The notes under the pieces are model-generated. The model was not told the DNA's origin. It saw only the letters and a list, made by a program, of their open reading frames with translations, and searched no databases. This document shows, piece by piece, positions 37,969-47,803 of a DNA stretch of 64,000 bases (position 1 is its first letter; every line of letters begins with the position of its first letter). Source of the stretch: Beaufortia kweichowensis (taxonomy: Eukaryota > Chordata > Actinopteri > Cypriniformes > Gastromyzontidae). Position numbers and translations under genes: made by a program. The DNA lies in contig CM032815.1 of the NCBI GenBank assembly GCA_019155185.1, positions 13,752,903-13,816,902 of the forward strand, read 5' to 3'.

Positions 37969-38760
37969 GGAAGGATTTACCCCTTGTCCATCCCGCAAGA
38001 GAAGGCCATGGAGGAATACATCAAGGAGGCACTAGAACAAGGTTACATCCATCCATCCACGTCCCCTGCTGCTTCGAGTTTCTTCTTTGTGGCAAAGAAA
38101 GACGGCGGACCCCGACTCTGCATCGATTACAGAGCCCTCAATAAAATTACTGTTCAGATTACTAACCCTAAGTTCAGATATCCTCTTCCCCTCGTCCCGG
38201 CAGCATTAGAACAGCTTCGGGGTGCCACCATCTTCACCAAGTTGGACCTCCGCAATGCCTACAACCTCATTCGAATCCGTGAGGGGGATGAATAGAAGAC
38301 CGCCTTCGTCACTCCAACGGGACACTACGAGTACCTGGTCATGCTGTATGGACTGGTCAATGCCCCCTCCGTTTTCCAAGATTTCATCCATGCGGTGCTC
38401 TGGGAGTTCCTCCACAAGTTTGTATTAGTATACATTGATGACATCTTAATCTACTCTCGGAGCCTGGCCGAACATCGCCAACACGTCGCGGAGGTCCTTG
38501 AACGCCTGAGGGATTACCAGCTCTTCCTCAAAGCTAAAAAGTGTTCGTTCCATCTTCCCTCAGTGCAGTTCCTTGGGTACAACATTGATAGTAGTGGCAT
38601 CCAGATGGACGAGGGGAAGGTATCCGCCATCACCAACTGGCCTACTCCCATGACCATTAAAGAACTCCAACGCTTCCTAGGCCAATTCCTACCGCAGATT
38701 CATCAAAAACTTCAGTTCCATTGTCCATCCTCTCACCAATCTCCTGAAGGGTGCTCCTAA
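37966..38760 (+). pseudogene. Chromovirus reverse transcriptase
   Basis: The frame holds PKGRIYPLSIPQEKAMEEYI, FFFVAKKDGGPRLCIDYRAL, FTKLDLRNAYNLIRI, YLVMLYGLVNAPSVFQ and the catalytic LVYIDDILIYS (38,428-38,460). It then reads FLKAKKCSFHLPSVQFLGY. One in-frame TAG at 38,293 replaces the Trp usually found before KTAF. A frameshift near 38,680 scrambles the end. The upstream protease domain and its DSG/DTG motif are absent: only a few codons separate this segment from the Gag zinc knuckle. Confidence 0.9.
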
Positions 38761-39240
38761 ACATCTCCCATGGACCCCAGCTGCCACAGAGTCCTTCCAA
38801 CGCTTGAAGAATGCCTTTGTTACCGCTCCTCTCCTGGCACATCCAGACCCCAACAAGCCGTTCATAGTGGAGGTGGACGCCTCTTCAACAGGAGTAGGAG
38901 CGGTTTTATCTCAGCAGCAGGGGAATCCTAGTCGCCTCCACCCATGTGCCTTCTTTTCCCGAAAACTCAGCCCGGCGGAAGCCAACTACGACATCGGTAA
39001 CAGAGAGCTTCTTGCCATCAAGCTAGCCCTGGAGGAATGGAGGCATTGGTTAGAGGGAGCTCGCCACCCATTCCAAGTGTTTACTGATCACAAGAACCTT
39101 GAATACATACGCACTGCCAAACGCCTGAACCCTCGACAAGCTAGATGGGCTCTTTTCTTCACCTAATTCCATTTCTCCATTTCCTACCGTCCTGGCTCCA
39201 AAAACTCCAAAGCCGATGCCCTATCTCGCCTCTACTCACC
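38761..39240 (+). pseudogene. Chromovirus RNase H
   Basis: It continues from RT in another frame: ATESFQRLKNAFVTAPLLAH, then the first catalytic Asp in FIVEVDASSTGVGAVLSQ. These are followed by CAFFSRKLSPAEANYDIGNRE with its catalytic Glu and VFTDHKNLEYI with Asp. A TAA at 39,164 precedes FHFSISYRPGSKNSKADALS, which is the usual RNase H to integrase linker. Confidence 0.9.
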
Positions 39241-39399
39241 CCCTGAATGCTGTGAGGAACCAGAGCCCATTCTCCCTGAACAGCTCATCGTCAACCCAAT
39301 TGTCTGGTCTGAAGAAACACTCCCCTCTACCAGTGCCCCAGCTCAAGCTTCGCCGGGCTGTCCACCTGAACTACAATACTTACCTTGGCTCCAACGTAC

Positions 39400-40450
39400 A
39401 CCAATGATCCATGCGGCTCACACCTCACTCGGCACTGGCCACCCAGGGGCCAATGAGACTCTCTCGCTCCTGAAGGTACGCTTCTGGTGGCCCAATATGG
39501 CAGCGGATGTGAGGCGATCGTCTGGGATGCCGTGAGTGTGCCATGGCCAAAGTTCCACGTCATTTACCTGCTGGCAAACTTCACCCGCTGCCCGTTCCTA
39601 ACCGCCCCTGGTCACACCTAGGAGTAGACTTCATCACAGACTTACCCATCTCCAGAAACTGTACCTGTATCTTCATCGTAGTGGATCAATTTTCCAAGTC
39701 ATGCCGGTCGATTCCTCTGAAGGGTTTGACGACTGCTATGGAGACAGCGGAACTTCTCTTCAACCATGTATTCAGGTACTTTGGTTTACCCGAAGATATT
39801 GTCTCAGACCGAGGTCCTCAATTTAGCTCTTGTGTGTGGAAAGCATTCTTTTCTCTCCTAGGTGTGACCATCAGTCTGTCATCTGGGTACCACCCTCAAT
39901 CGAACGGGCAGACGGAGAGAAAGGTTCAAGAGATCAGCTGATACCTGCGTACCTTCTGCCATGATCATCAAGAGTCCTGGAGCCAGTACCTCGGCTGGGC
40001 TGAATACGGCCAAAACTCCCTGATCCAGCCCTCTACTGGCCTTACCCCCTTCCAGTGTGTCCTTGGGTATCAGCCTCCCATGTTCCCATGGTCTGGAGAA
40101 CCCTCAGATGTCCCAGCCGTGGATTACTGGTTCCGGCAGAGCGAGAGAGTCTGGGACTCAGCTCATCACCACCTCCAACTAGCATTATGTCGATGCAGAC
40201 AGACAGCCGACCTTCGCCGCTCCGAAGCACCAGCCTATTGACCCGGGCAGAAGGTATGGCTGTCGACCAGAGACATCCGTCTGCGTCTACCCTGCTGCAA
40301 GCTGAGTCCCCGCTTTATTGGCCCTTTTACCATCGAGAAGCAGATCAACCCGGTTACCTACAAACTTAAGTTACCTCCAGAGTATCGCATACACCCCACT
40401 TTCCACGTATCATTACTAAAACCTCACCATCCTTCTGTTCTTTCACCCAC
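39400..40450 (+). pseudogene. Chromovirus integrase
   Basis: The zinc-binding part is MIHAAHTSLGTGHPGANETL, RFWWPNMAADV and then, after a frameshift near 39,525, CAMAKVPRHLPAGKLHPLPV. The core has the three acidic residues in GVDFITDLP, VSDRGPQFSS and NGQTERKVQ, where integrase normally has them. A TGA at 39,939 and a later frameshift follow. The C-terminal GPFTIEKQINPVTYKLKLP and HPTFHVSLLKPH are typical of chromoviruses. Confidence 0.9.
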
Positions 40451-40460
40451 AGAGCCTGGC

Positions 40461-40723
40461 GTGGAGCCCCCTCTCCCTCTGGTGCTGGAGGAAGGAACTG
40501 TGTATGCGGTTAAGGAGATCCTGGACTCCCGACGCCGTGGTGGGCAGTTAGAGTACCTGGTCGACTGGGAAGGCTACGGACCGAAGAAAGATCCTGGGTC
40601 AGCCGCCACGACATCCTCGATCCCAGCCTGCTACAAACTTTCCATGCTGAACATCCTGACAAACCAGCGCCAAGAGGAAGAGGACGACCACCACGACGTC
40701 GGGGTCCAGGGGGAGGGGGGTAC
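40461..40723 (+). pseudogene. Chromodomain at the integrase C-terminus, plus polypurine tract
   Basis: YAVKEILDSRRRGGQLEYLV and DWEGYGP (40,503-40,584) form the characteristic chromodomain strands with aromatic residues Y, Y and W. In known chromoviruses this domain directs integration through modified histones. A frameshift near 40,585 destroys the C-terminal helix in this copy. The polypurine tract CCAGGGGGAGGGGGG (40,707-40,720) plus TAC precedes the 3' LTR. Confidence 0.9.
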
Positions 40724-40878
40724 TGTCACGGACACGCCAGGTTCTCAGCTCACCCAATCACAACGTTCACCCTCTCCCGAATTCTAATCACCTTCACCTG
40801 ATTCCCATCAACTCACCAGGACAAAAGACGCTCACTCACCACCAGTCATCGTCCAGTCTCAACACTGATACACGGACT
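40724..40878 (+). repeat. Chromovirus 3' LTR, left piece
   Basis: It matches the first part of the 5' LTR from TGTCACGGACACGCC to GATACACGGACT and then stops abruptly at the LINE start CCGGTTCACCGC. The missing remainder is at 54,803-55,048. Confidence 0.93.
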
Positions 40879-41059
40879 CCGGTTCACCGCTGCAGCATCA
40901 TCTAAGTTTTGAGCTCCGCCGATCTGATACTAAATCTACTTTGTTATTTACTCTATTTTCATTTGCTATTTGCTATTTACTCTATTTTCATATTATCAAT
41001 ATTTAAACACTTGATTCGCTCTCTCATATTAATACTAAAACTGGTGTATACATAACTCT

Positions 41060-41722
41060 GATAATATACATATGCAACGTACCTTTTCTAATGGCGGATC
41101 TATCCAAAGCATGTCTTTCTGCTTTTTGTGCTCTGCATACTGCCGAACGGGAGACGGTCGGAGAGTTTGCATGGACCCAGTCACACCGGACCCGATCTGC
41201 TGTGATAAACATCACCCCAGCCCCGGCACGATGCAGACAACCGAGAACCTCTTCCCCCGCTCTGCAACCGGACTTAGAGACCTCAGGCACTCGGTAATAA
41301 AACTACTCCTTTACTTATTGTCGTAACTTGCATCTCCTGTCACATGTATAGCTTAGCTTCTTCCGTTAGCTTCCGTTCCGTTAGTTATTCACGTCGGCAC
41401 AAACGATATGAGACTCCGCCAATCGGAAATCACTAAATATAATATTAAGGAAGTGTGTGAAGTTGCAAAAACTTTGTCAGACACCGTAATATGCTCTGGT
41501 CTCCTACCCGCTTACCGGGGTGATGAGACCTACAGTAGACTACTGTCACTGCATGGCTGGATGTCTAAGTGGTGCCTGGAAAACAATATAGGTTATATAG
41601 ACAACTGGAAATATTTCTGGAGGAGACCTGACCTGTTAAAGAGAGATGGCCTCCATCCCTCCCGGAGAGGAGCTGCTGTCCTCTCTAGAAATTTGAACAA
41701 TAGTCTTAAGAGTAAAATCTGA
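41060..41722 (+). pseudogene. L2 ORF1 with partial SGNH esterase domain
   Basis: The first part (MADLSKACLSAFCALHTAER at 41,091) resembles the ORF1 N-terminus. The sequence then jumps at about 41,330-41,380 into LVIHVGTNDMRLRQSEITKY, continuing to GWMSKWCLENN and the terminal DGLHPSRRGAAVLSRNL, ending at 41,722. GTND and DGLHPS are the block III and block V motifs of SGNH hydrolases. Esterase-type ORF1 proteins are known in the CR1/L2 group, including zebrafish L2. The block with the nucleophile Ser (GDS) is missing, presumably in the internal deletion. Confidence 0.8.
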
Positions 41723-41788
41723 CTATCCGGGGCCCAGGTCAGGAAGCAGACCAATCGGCTTAACCATCCGTCTGCAAGCTGCCTCGAC

Positions 41789-43048
41789 ATGTCACTCAGG
41801 CCACATAAATCACAGCATATAGAGTTTTTACAACCCACATATCAACATATAGAGACTGTGTCTGTTTCCCGAACAAACAAAAATATAGCATACTCTAAAC
41901 CAAAATACACAAACCTAATTAATATTAAACTAGAAAACAATCTACAAATAGATGCAACTAAATGGCTAAAATTAGGCCTGCTTAACATCAGGTCACTTTC
42001 CAACAAAGAACACATTATCAACAAAATTATTACAGACCACAACTTGGATGCGCTGTGCCTGACAAAAACTTGGCTTAAAACAGATGAATGAATCTACTCC
42101 ACAAGACTTTTACTATAAGCACGAGCCTCGTCAGAAAGGTAGAGGTGGCGGTATTGCCACAATCTATAGCAACCTATTCTGCATTAATCTTAAATCTAGG
42201 AAATTGAAATAATGGTGCTAAATATGTCACTTCCAAATGGTCGCAACAAACATTTGTCCTTCATAATGGCTACCATTTACAGACCACCGGGTCATCATAT
42301 AGACTTCCTTAAAGAATTTGCAGATTTTCTGTCAGAATTAGTAGTCACCGTAGATAAAGCCCTAAGCGTTGGTGACTTTAACATACACATTGATAATCTA
42401 AAAGATGCACTACGTATAGCTTTTATGGATATCCTGGACTCGCTTGGTGTTAGCCAAAAGGTGTCAGGTCCCACACATAAATGTAAGCACACTTTAGACC
42501 TAATTCTATCTTTTGGACTAAACATAAACAACATAGGAATATTACCTCAGAGCGATGCTATTTCAGATCACTGCCTCATAACCTATACTGTACCTTTAGA
42601 TAAACCCGCTCGTCCTACACCTCGGTTTAGATCAAGCAGATCAATCATCTCTACCACTAAAGATAGTTTTATTAACAATCTTCCAAATCTATATCAAACC
42701 CTTAATGTAATCAACAAAAATGAAGATATTGACATTGTAACAGAAACATTAAACAAAGCTTTTTCAGGTACTTTAGAAGTTGTCGCACCTATTAGATTAA
42801 AAAGAATAAAATGCATGCCAGCACCATGGTATAATAACCACACCGCAGCCCTAAAAAAAGCAACTAGAAAAATGGAACGTAGATGGAGGACTACGAACCT
42901 AGTAGTATGGCGCGATGCATGGAAAGAGAGTACCAACAAGTACAAACAGGCTCTAAAAACCACCCAATCGTCCTATTTCAGCAAGTTGATCACAGAAAAT
43001 CAAAATAACCCGCGATTTCTTTTTAATACAGTCGCAAAACGACTGTAA
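41789..43048 (+). pseudogene. L2 ORF2 endonuclease region
   Basis: APE-type endonuclease motifs appear in order: LLNIRSLSNKEHIIN, CLTKTWL, IYRPPGHH, SVGDFNIHIDN and AISDHCLITY, followed by the linker FRSSRSIISTTK and KCMPAPWYNNHTAALKKATR. The motif normally LTETWL reads CLTKTWL, so the metal-binding Glu is Lys. A TGA at 42,089 and a frameshifted stretch to 42,212 break the domain. The frame then stays open to 43,048. Confidence 0.9.
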
Positions 43049-44241
43049 TGACTGAAAACAAATCATTTACAGAAAAAGATGCTAAACTACAGCACGATAG
43101 TAATACCTTTATGAAATTTTTTGATAATAAAGTCGAGCAGATTAGGGACAATATTGCATCTACACAGCCAGCCACCTCTATATCCCATAGTATCCCGTCC
43201 CACATCATGCCAATAGTACAACTAGAATCATTTAATGCTATTAAAATGGATGAACTCACAAAAATAATAAATTCATCAAAATCATCATCCTGTATATTAG
43301 ATCCCATTCCCACAAAACTACTAAAAAAAGTTTTTCCTGCAGTTTCGGAACCAGTACTCAATATTATTAATTCATCCTTAGAACTAGGCTATGTTCCAGC
43401 AGCCTTTAAAATGGCAGTTATTAGGCCTCTCATTAAAAAACCTAATCTCGACCAGGGAGACCTATCCAACTTTAGACCAATCTCTAATCTCCCCTTCTTA
43501 TCACAAATACTGGAAAAGGTTGTGTCCAAACAACTACAGACATTCCTAGCGAAAAATAGCATCTATGAAAAATTTCAATCAGGATTCAGGCCCCATCACA
43601 GTACAGAAACAGCCATGCTCAGAGTGACAAATGACCTCCTTTTAGCATCAGATCGCGGTGAAACATCTATTCTTATATTACTCGACCTCAGTGCAGCTTT
43701 TGATACAATAGATCATACAATCCTACTCGATAGACTGGAAAACCTTGTTGGCATTAATGGTCAAGCCTTAGCCTGGTTCAAATCTTATTTAACTGATCGC
43801 TACCACTTTGTCTAAGCTAACGAGGAAAAATCTTATTACTCTCAGGTAAAATACGGCATACCACAGGGATCAGTTCTTGGTCCTATTGTCTTCGCACTAT
43901 ATATGCTTCCCCTCTGAGATATTATTAAGAAACATGACATCAACTTCCACTGCTACGCTGATGATACCCAGCTCTATATTTCCTCAGAACCTGACAAAAC
44001 CCACTGTTTTTCTAAGCTAATAGACTGTATCAACGATATTAGAAAATGGATGGCAAACAACTTCCTTCTACTTAACTCCAACAAGACAGAGGTTTTGATT
44101 ATTGAACCTAATAGCTCCAAACACGACACGATAGTCCACAACATCTCTATAGAAGGCTGCACCATTGTCCCTTCTTCCGCAGTCAAGAACCTAGGTGTGA
44201 TTCTAGATAAGAACCTGTCTTTCGATGGTCACATTTCCAAT
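43048..44241 (+). pseudogene. L2 ORF2 reverse transcriptase, first part
   Basis: Frame-shifted by one relative to the endonuclease, it runs MTENKSFTEKDAKLQHD, VIRPLIKKPNLDQGDLSN, FRPISNLPFLSQILEKV, FQSGFRPHHSTETAMLR and ILLDLSAAFDTIDHTIL. A stop at 43,813 precedes KYGIPQGSVLGPIVF, and another near 43,916 precedes the catalytic FHCYADDTQLYIS (43,950-43,988). Then come NNFLLLNSNKTEVLII and VKNLGVILDKNLSFDGHISN. The frame is cut at 44,241 by the Gypsy insertion. Confidence 0.92.
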
Positions 44242-45414
44242 TGTAGGGACTTCCTAAAATATGCCTTTTGGGTTTGAAGTATGGCAGACTGTTAAAATGT
44301 ATACTCTGTGTTTATTTCAAATACATGTGATGTTGTCTATCTGTTTTGTTTCATGTCCAATGTAATATGTTAATGTGTAAAATGTAAGTGCGTCATTGGA
44401 TAGTGAATGCTATGTGTTAAAAGGTTGCGTGATAACGTTACGTTACGTGAGAGCGTCAGGAGGAGGAGCTTAGCATGCGTGCTGAAGAAGCTGCGAGTTT
44501 GTTCTGCGCCTGTATGATAAGTGTGTTCTCATTTTGGAGACCTAATATTATATTTTATTTAAGGCCCAAAGTGTATAGAACGTCGCTTGTTTATTTTCAT
44601 ACAACGTTTGTTTGCACACGACGTTTGTTATTTTGGTCTACTGTTTAAAGCAGTTCATTTCTGTATATTCTCCTTGTGGATCGTGGATGCGTCGCGGGAC
44701 TGACTGGAACGTGGATGCGTCGCGGGACGAGGATCAATTGGATTCAATGCGATGCTTTCGAGATTGCTCGTGAGATTTAATGCGAGTGAAGTGAAGTGAA
44801 TAACGTGGATACTACAAGTTTCATGGATGGACGTAAGTTAATTTGTCTCAGAGACTGTTGAGTATCCGGATTATATTGAACCCGTCAGATTTCCTGTGCA
44901 CCAACGAGTTGGGCCCAACGGGTTAACGAAGCAGGATATATATATATATGTCCCAAATGACTGATTCATAACTCATTTGCATAATACCTGGAATTGATGC
45001 TTGTGTGATGCTTGTTATTGAAGGGATATTGTCTAATTTCCTGTGTGTATAAGTTTTTTTTTTAAATAGTTAAACTCTTTAATAGGTTTGTTGTTTTCTT
45101 TACTTTTATTAAGCAAGATTATTATTTTGATGTAAGAATAAATATCCAGGTTCTTCTTTAATATTTGTTTTTGGAATGTCATTGGGTTTAATCATTTAAA
45201 TAGACTGATTTAAATGATTTACTGAATTTGGGGTAACTATAAACAAGATAATAGTGTATTGTAACTGGTGAAGAGGGGAAGGAAAAGTTAAACTTATAAC
45301 TATCTTTGTTTAAAGGAATAAACCGGCCAATTCACTATTCAACTGCCGGGAATCTAGGTCTTTCTTGTTTAAGAAATAGTCGACTTAACCTCTAGGGTTG
45401 AGGAGAGGGTTACA
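44242..45414 (+). repeat. 5' LTR of the PNMA-like Gypsy element
   Basis: TGTAGGGACTTCCTAAAATA to GAGAGGGTTACA. It contains an alternating TATATATATA tract (about 44,937-44,949) and AATAAATATCC near 45,140. A near-direct repeat GTGGATGCGTCGCGGGAC occurs at 44,683 and 44,711. Differences from the 3' LTR cluster between 44,380 and 44,800 and are mostly 1-3 base indels around CG-containing words. Confidence 0.95.
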
Positions 45415-45417
45415 TTT

Positions 45418-45435
45418 TGGAGGCACCGCTGGGAT
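45418..45435 (+). promoter_or_regulatory. Primer-binding site candidate
   Basis: TGGAGGCACCGCTGGGAT begins three bases after the 5' LTR. A TGG start complements the CCA end of a tRNA, as expected for a Gypsy primer site. I do not assign the tRNA. Confidence 0.75.
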
Positions 45436-45584
45436 AGATTTTCCTTTTTTCCCTGTTTACCAGACAGTTTCTCTTTGTTTTTTCTCTATTACTGAGTGTA
45501 GCAGTTATAGCTGACCTGGGAAAAAAAACGTTAGTGTGTAAAGTTTGTCACCATATTAGCTGCTTGCCCTATTTTTTTAGAGTC

Positions 45585-46682
45585 ATGGATCTGTTACAGA
45601 CTGTAGAATGGAGTCGAGAAGAGAGTATTGATGCCTTGCATGCCGTTGTGTTGAGCCTTGTTCCTTTGGACACCAGTGATGACACTATTGGAAAAGTGTT
45701 GAACACAGTCAAAGTTTTTGGTCGCACGAGAATCCGTGGTCGCCGTGGTGACGTAACTGGCAGATGGTTGTTTATTTTAATAGAGACCAGTACTGATCTG
45801 GATCCTGATATTATACCTCCAGAGATAGGTATAGAGAATGAAGCTGGACCCTGGAGTGTTAAATTAGTGGCTAGTTTGATATCTCATGGCTCCGACCCCG
45901 AAGGTGATTCATTCCAGCTAAAGTTGCGAGCTTTGCTGCAGCAAGAGGGTAAATCTATGGAGGAAGTGAAGACTTTGATTATGGAAAGCCAGTCTCCTAA
46001 AGCTGATATCAACGTAGACTTAGTTGATGCCATCGGTAAATTGGTAGATTGGTGTAATCATATGCCTAGCGATGGGCCTAGTTACAGGAAACTGAGGTTG
46101 TTTTCTGGGATGAAACCTGTCCCTCCGGCTGAAGAAGAGTATGAAGTCTGGATGGAACAGGCTGCTCAAATGATAAGTGAATGGCAATGCGTTGAAGCTG
46201 CAAAGAAACAGCACGTTGTTGAGAGTTTGCGAGGTCCCGCCGCTGATATTGTTAGGTTTCTAAAAGTAAGTAGCCCGTCTGCGACTGCAAGCGAGTACTT
46301 AGCTGCACTTGAGACTGTGTATGGAACTACTGAGAGTGGAACCGACATTATGGCTAGATTTTATCATACATATCAAGAAGATGGAGAGAAGCTTTCGGCT
46401 TTCGTGTACCGTCTAGATAAACTTCTCCACAGAGCCTTGTTAAAGGGTGGAATAGAAGCAGCTGGTATAAATAAAGCTAGGATGGAACAGCTTATTAAGG
46501 GAGCTTTAACCAATGACATGGTTGCGTTGCGAGTCAGAATGACTCATACTTTGCAAAATCCCCCTACTTTCTCACAGTTGATGAAGGAAGTGAGAGAGGA
46601 AGAGTATTGGGTAGCTGCACGAGAGAATGTTAAGGCGTCTGTAGCCAATGTTGTTTCTTCTCAGGTGCTGGTGCCGCCCTGA
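45585..46682 (+). CDS. PNMA-like Gag (capsid) ORF
   Basis: The ATG at 45,585 (context GTCATGG) starts a 365-codon frame; an upstream in-frame ATG at 45,534 is less likely. Residues about 1-110 form an RRM-like N-terminal domain with GKVLNTVKVFGRTRIRGRRG and a terminal EAGPWSVKLV, recalling the N-domain of PNMA proteins. Residues about 160-350 are a Gypsy capsid: KLRLFSGMKPVPPAEEEYEV, VWMEQAAQMISEWQCVEAAK, HVVESLRGPAADIVRFL, YQEDGEKLSAFVYRLDKLL and LMKEVREEEYW. PNMA genes of mammals descend from a Gypsy gag of this kind. The frame ends at a TGA created near a frameshift. The next frame reads EIQSLKKEVKELSSQVSQLL, a likely coiled coil, which suggests that the true Gag is longer. Confidence 0.88.
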   Translation: MDLLQTVEWSREESIDALHAVVLSLVPLDTSDDTIGKVLNTVKVFGRTRIRGRRGDVTGRWLFILIETSTDLDPDIIPPEIGIENEAGPWSVKLVASLISHGSDPEGDSFQLKLRALLQQEGKSMEEVKTLIMESQSPKADINVDLVDAIGKLVDWCNHMPSDGPSYRKLRLFSGMKPVPPAEEEYEVWMEQAAQMISEWQCVEAAKKQHVVESLRGPAADIVRFLKVSSPSATASEYLAALETVYGTTESGTDIMARFYHTYQEDGEKLSAFVYRLDKLLHRALLKGGIEAAGINKARMEQLIKGALTNDMVALRVRMTHTLQNPPTFSQLMKEVREEEYWVAARENVKASVANVVSSQVLVPP

Positions 46683-46742
46683 AATACAAAGTCTAAAGAA
46701 GGAGGTTAAAGAGTTGTCTTCTCAGGTGAGTCAGCTGTTGGC

Positions 46743-47021
46743 GTGGCTACTGTGACACCTACCTTTGACCGTGCTTCACAGAAAATGATTAGTCAGACTC
46801 CTGAAGTTAAGAGTCAGGATAATGTCCTTAAGTCCAAGGTTTCCAAGGTAACTTTGCCTGGTATCTTTTGCTACAATTGTGGTGAAGATGGTCACAAGAA
46901 GTGGGAATGCCAAGCACCGGAGGACTTAAGGAAAGTAAATCAAAAGCTGATGAAAATACATCGCTTACAGGGGAAGCGTAAAGCGGAGCCCATTGAAGGA
47001 ACGGCATGGAGCTCTGTATAA
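46743..47021 (+). pseudogene. Nucleocapsid (zinc knuckle) part of Gag
   Basis: Same frame as gag but separated by two shifts. It contains ATVTPTFDRASQK, a Lys-rich stretch and the CCHC knuckle CYNCGEDGHKKWEC (46,870-46,911), then a basic tail VNQKLMKIHRLQGKRKAEP. It probably joins to the protease reading by frameshift near 47,000. Whether that shift is programmed or damage cannot be told here. Confidence 0.82.
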
Positions 47022-47803
47022 CACACGTTCCACTGATGTGTTATGTCTGCTTGATGTGAGTCCGCCAAAATTGCCTATAGGTTTGGTGGGGCCTGTCTCT
47101 GATGTGCCTGTGCAAATTGAAGGGATTTATACAAGAGCTCTTCTTGACAGTGGTTCTCAGGTTACTTTATTGTATCGTAGTTTCTATGATGCGTATCTGA
47201 AACACTTGCCTCTCCAACCTGTAGAAAATCTTGAGATCTGGGGTCTTAGTTCACACAAATACCCTTATGACGGATACTTACCCCTTAGACTAGAGTTTAC
47301 AGAAAATGTGGCTGGTAGTTGACACTCTTGCTATTGTATGTCCAGACCCTTTGAAAAGGGAAAGGATAGCTGTTTTGGTTGGGACCAACACTAGCTTAGT
47401 AAGGAAACTGCTTGAGTCTTGTCGTGAACAGGCTGGAGAGAAGTTTTTGAAAGTATTGACTATACATCCCGTAATACGAGAGGCATTTGAGTCTATTGAA
47501 CAGACAGACGTGTCACAGGGTGATCCGAATAAACACGGAACTGTTTGGTTTATGAAGCATTCCCCTGTTGTTGTAAAACCGGGCCAGGTTATGCAGCTAG
47601 CATGTCTTCCTAAATTTCCCGGTCGACTGACTGAATCTTTGTTGTTAGTGGACAAGGCGGAGGTTGATGATATATTTACTGCTGATCTGCAAGTGAGGCC
47701 TGAAGTTCATTCAGCATCCATTGTGTCCAAACAACGAGTAGTAGTGACTGTCAGAAATATGTCTACAAGCGAGGAACCCCCCTTGCTCATGTATTTCCGG
47801 TGA
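46993..47803 (+). pseudogene. Aspartic protease and downstream linker
   Basis: YNTRSTDVLCLLDVSPPKLP leads to the active-site motif RALLDSGSQVTLLYRSF (47,134-47,184) with the DSG triad, and then IWGLSSHKYPYDGYLPLRLE. A frameshift near 47,310 continues into LVVDTLAIVCPDPLKRER, PVLVGTN-type block IAVLVGTNTSLVRKLLES and VVVKPGQVMQLACLPKF to 47,803. This linker between protease and RT is typical for this Gypsy lineage. Confidence 0.85.
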
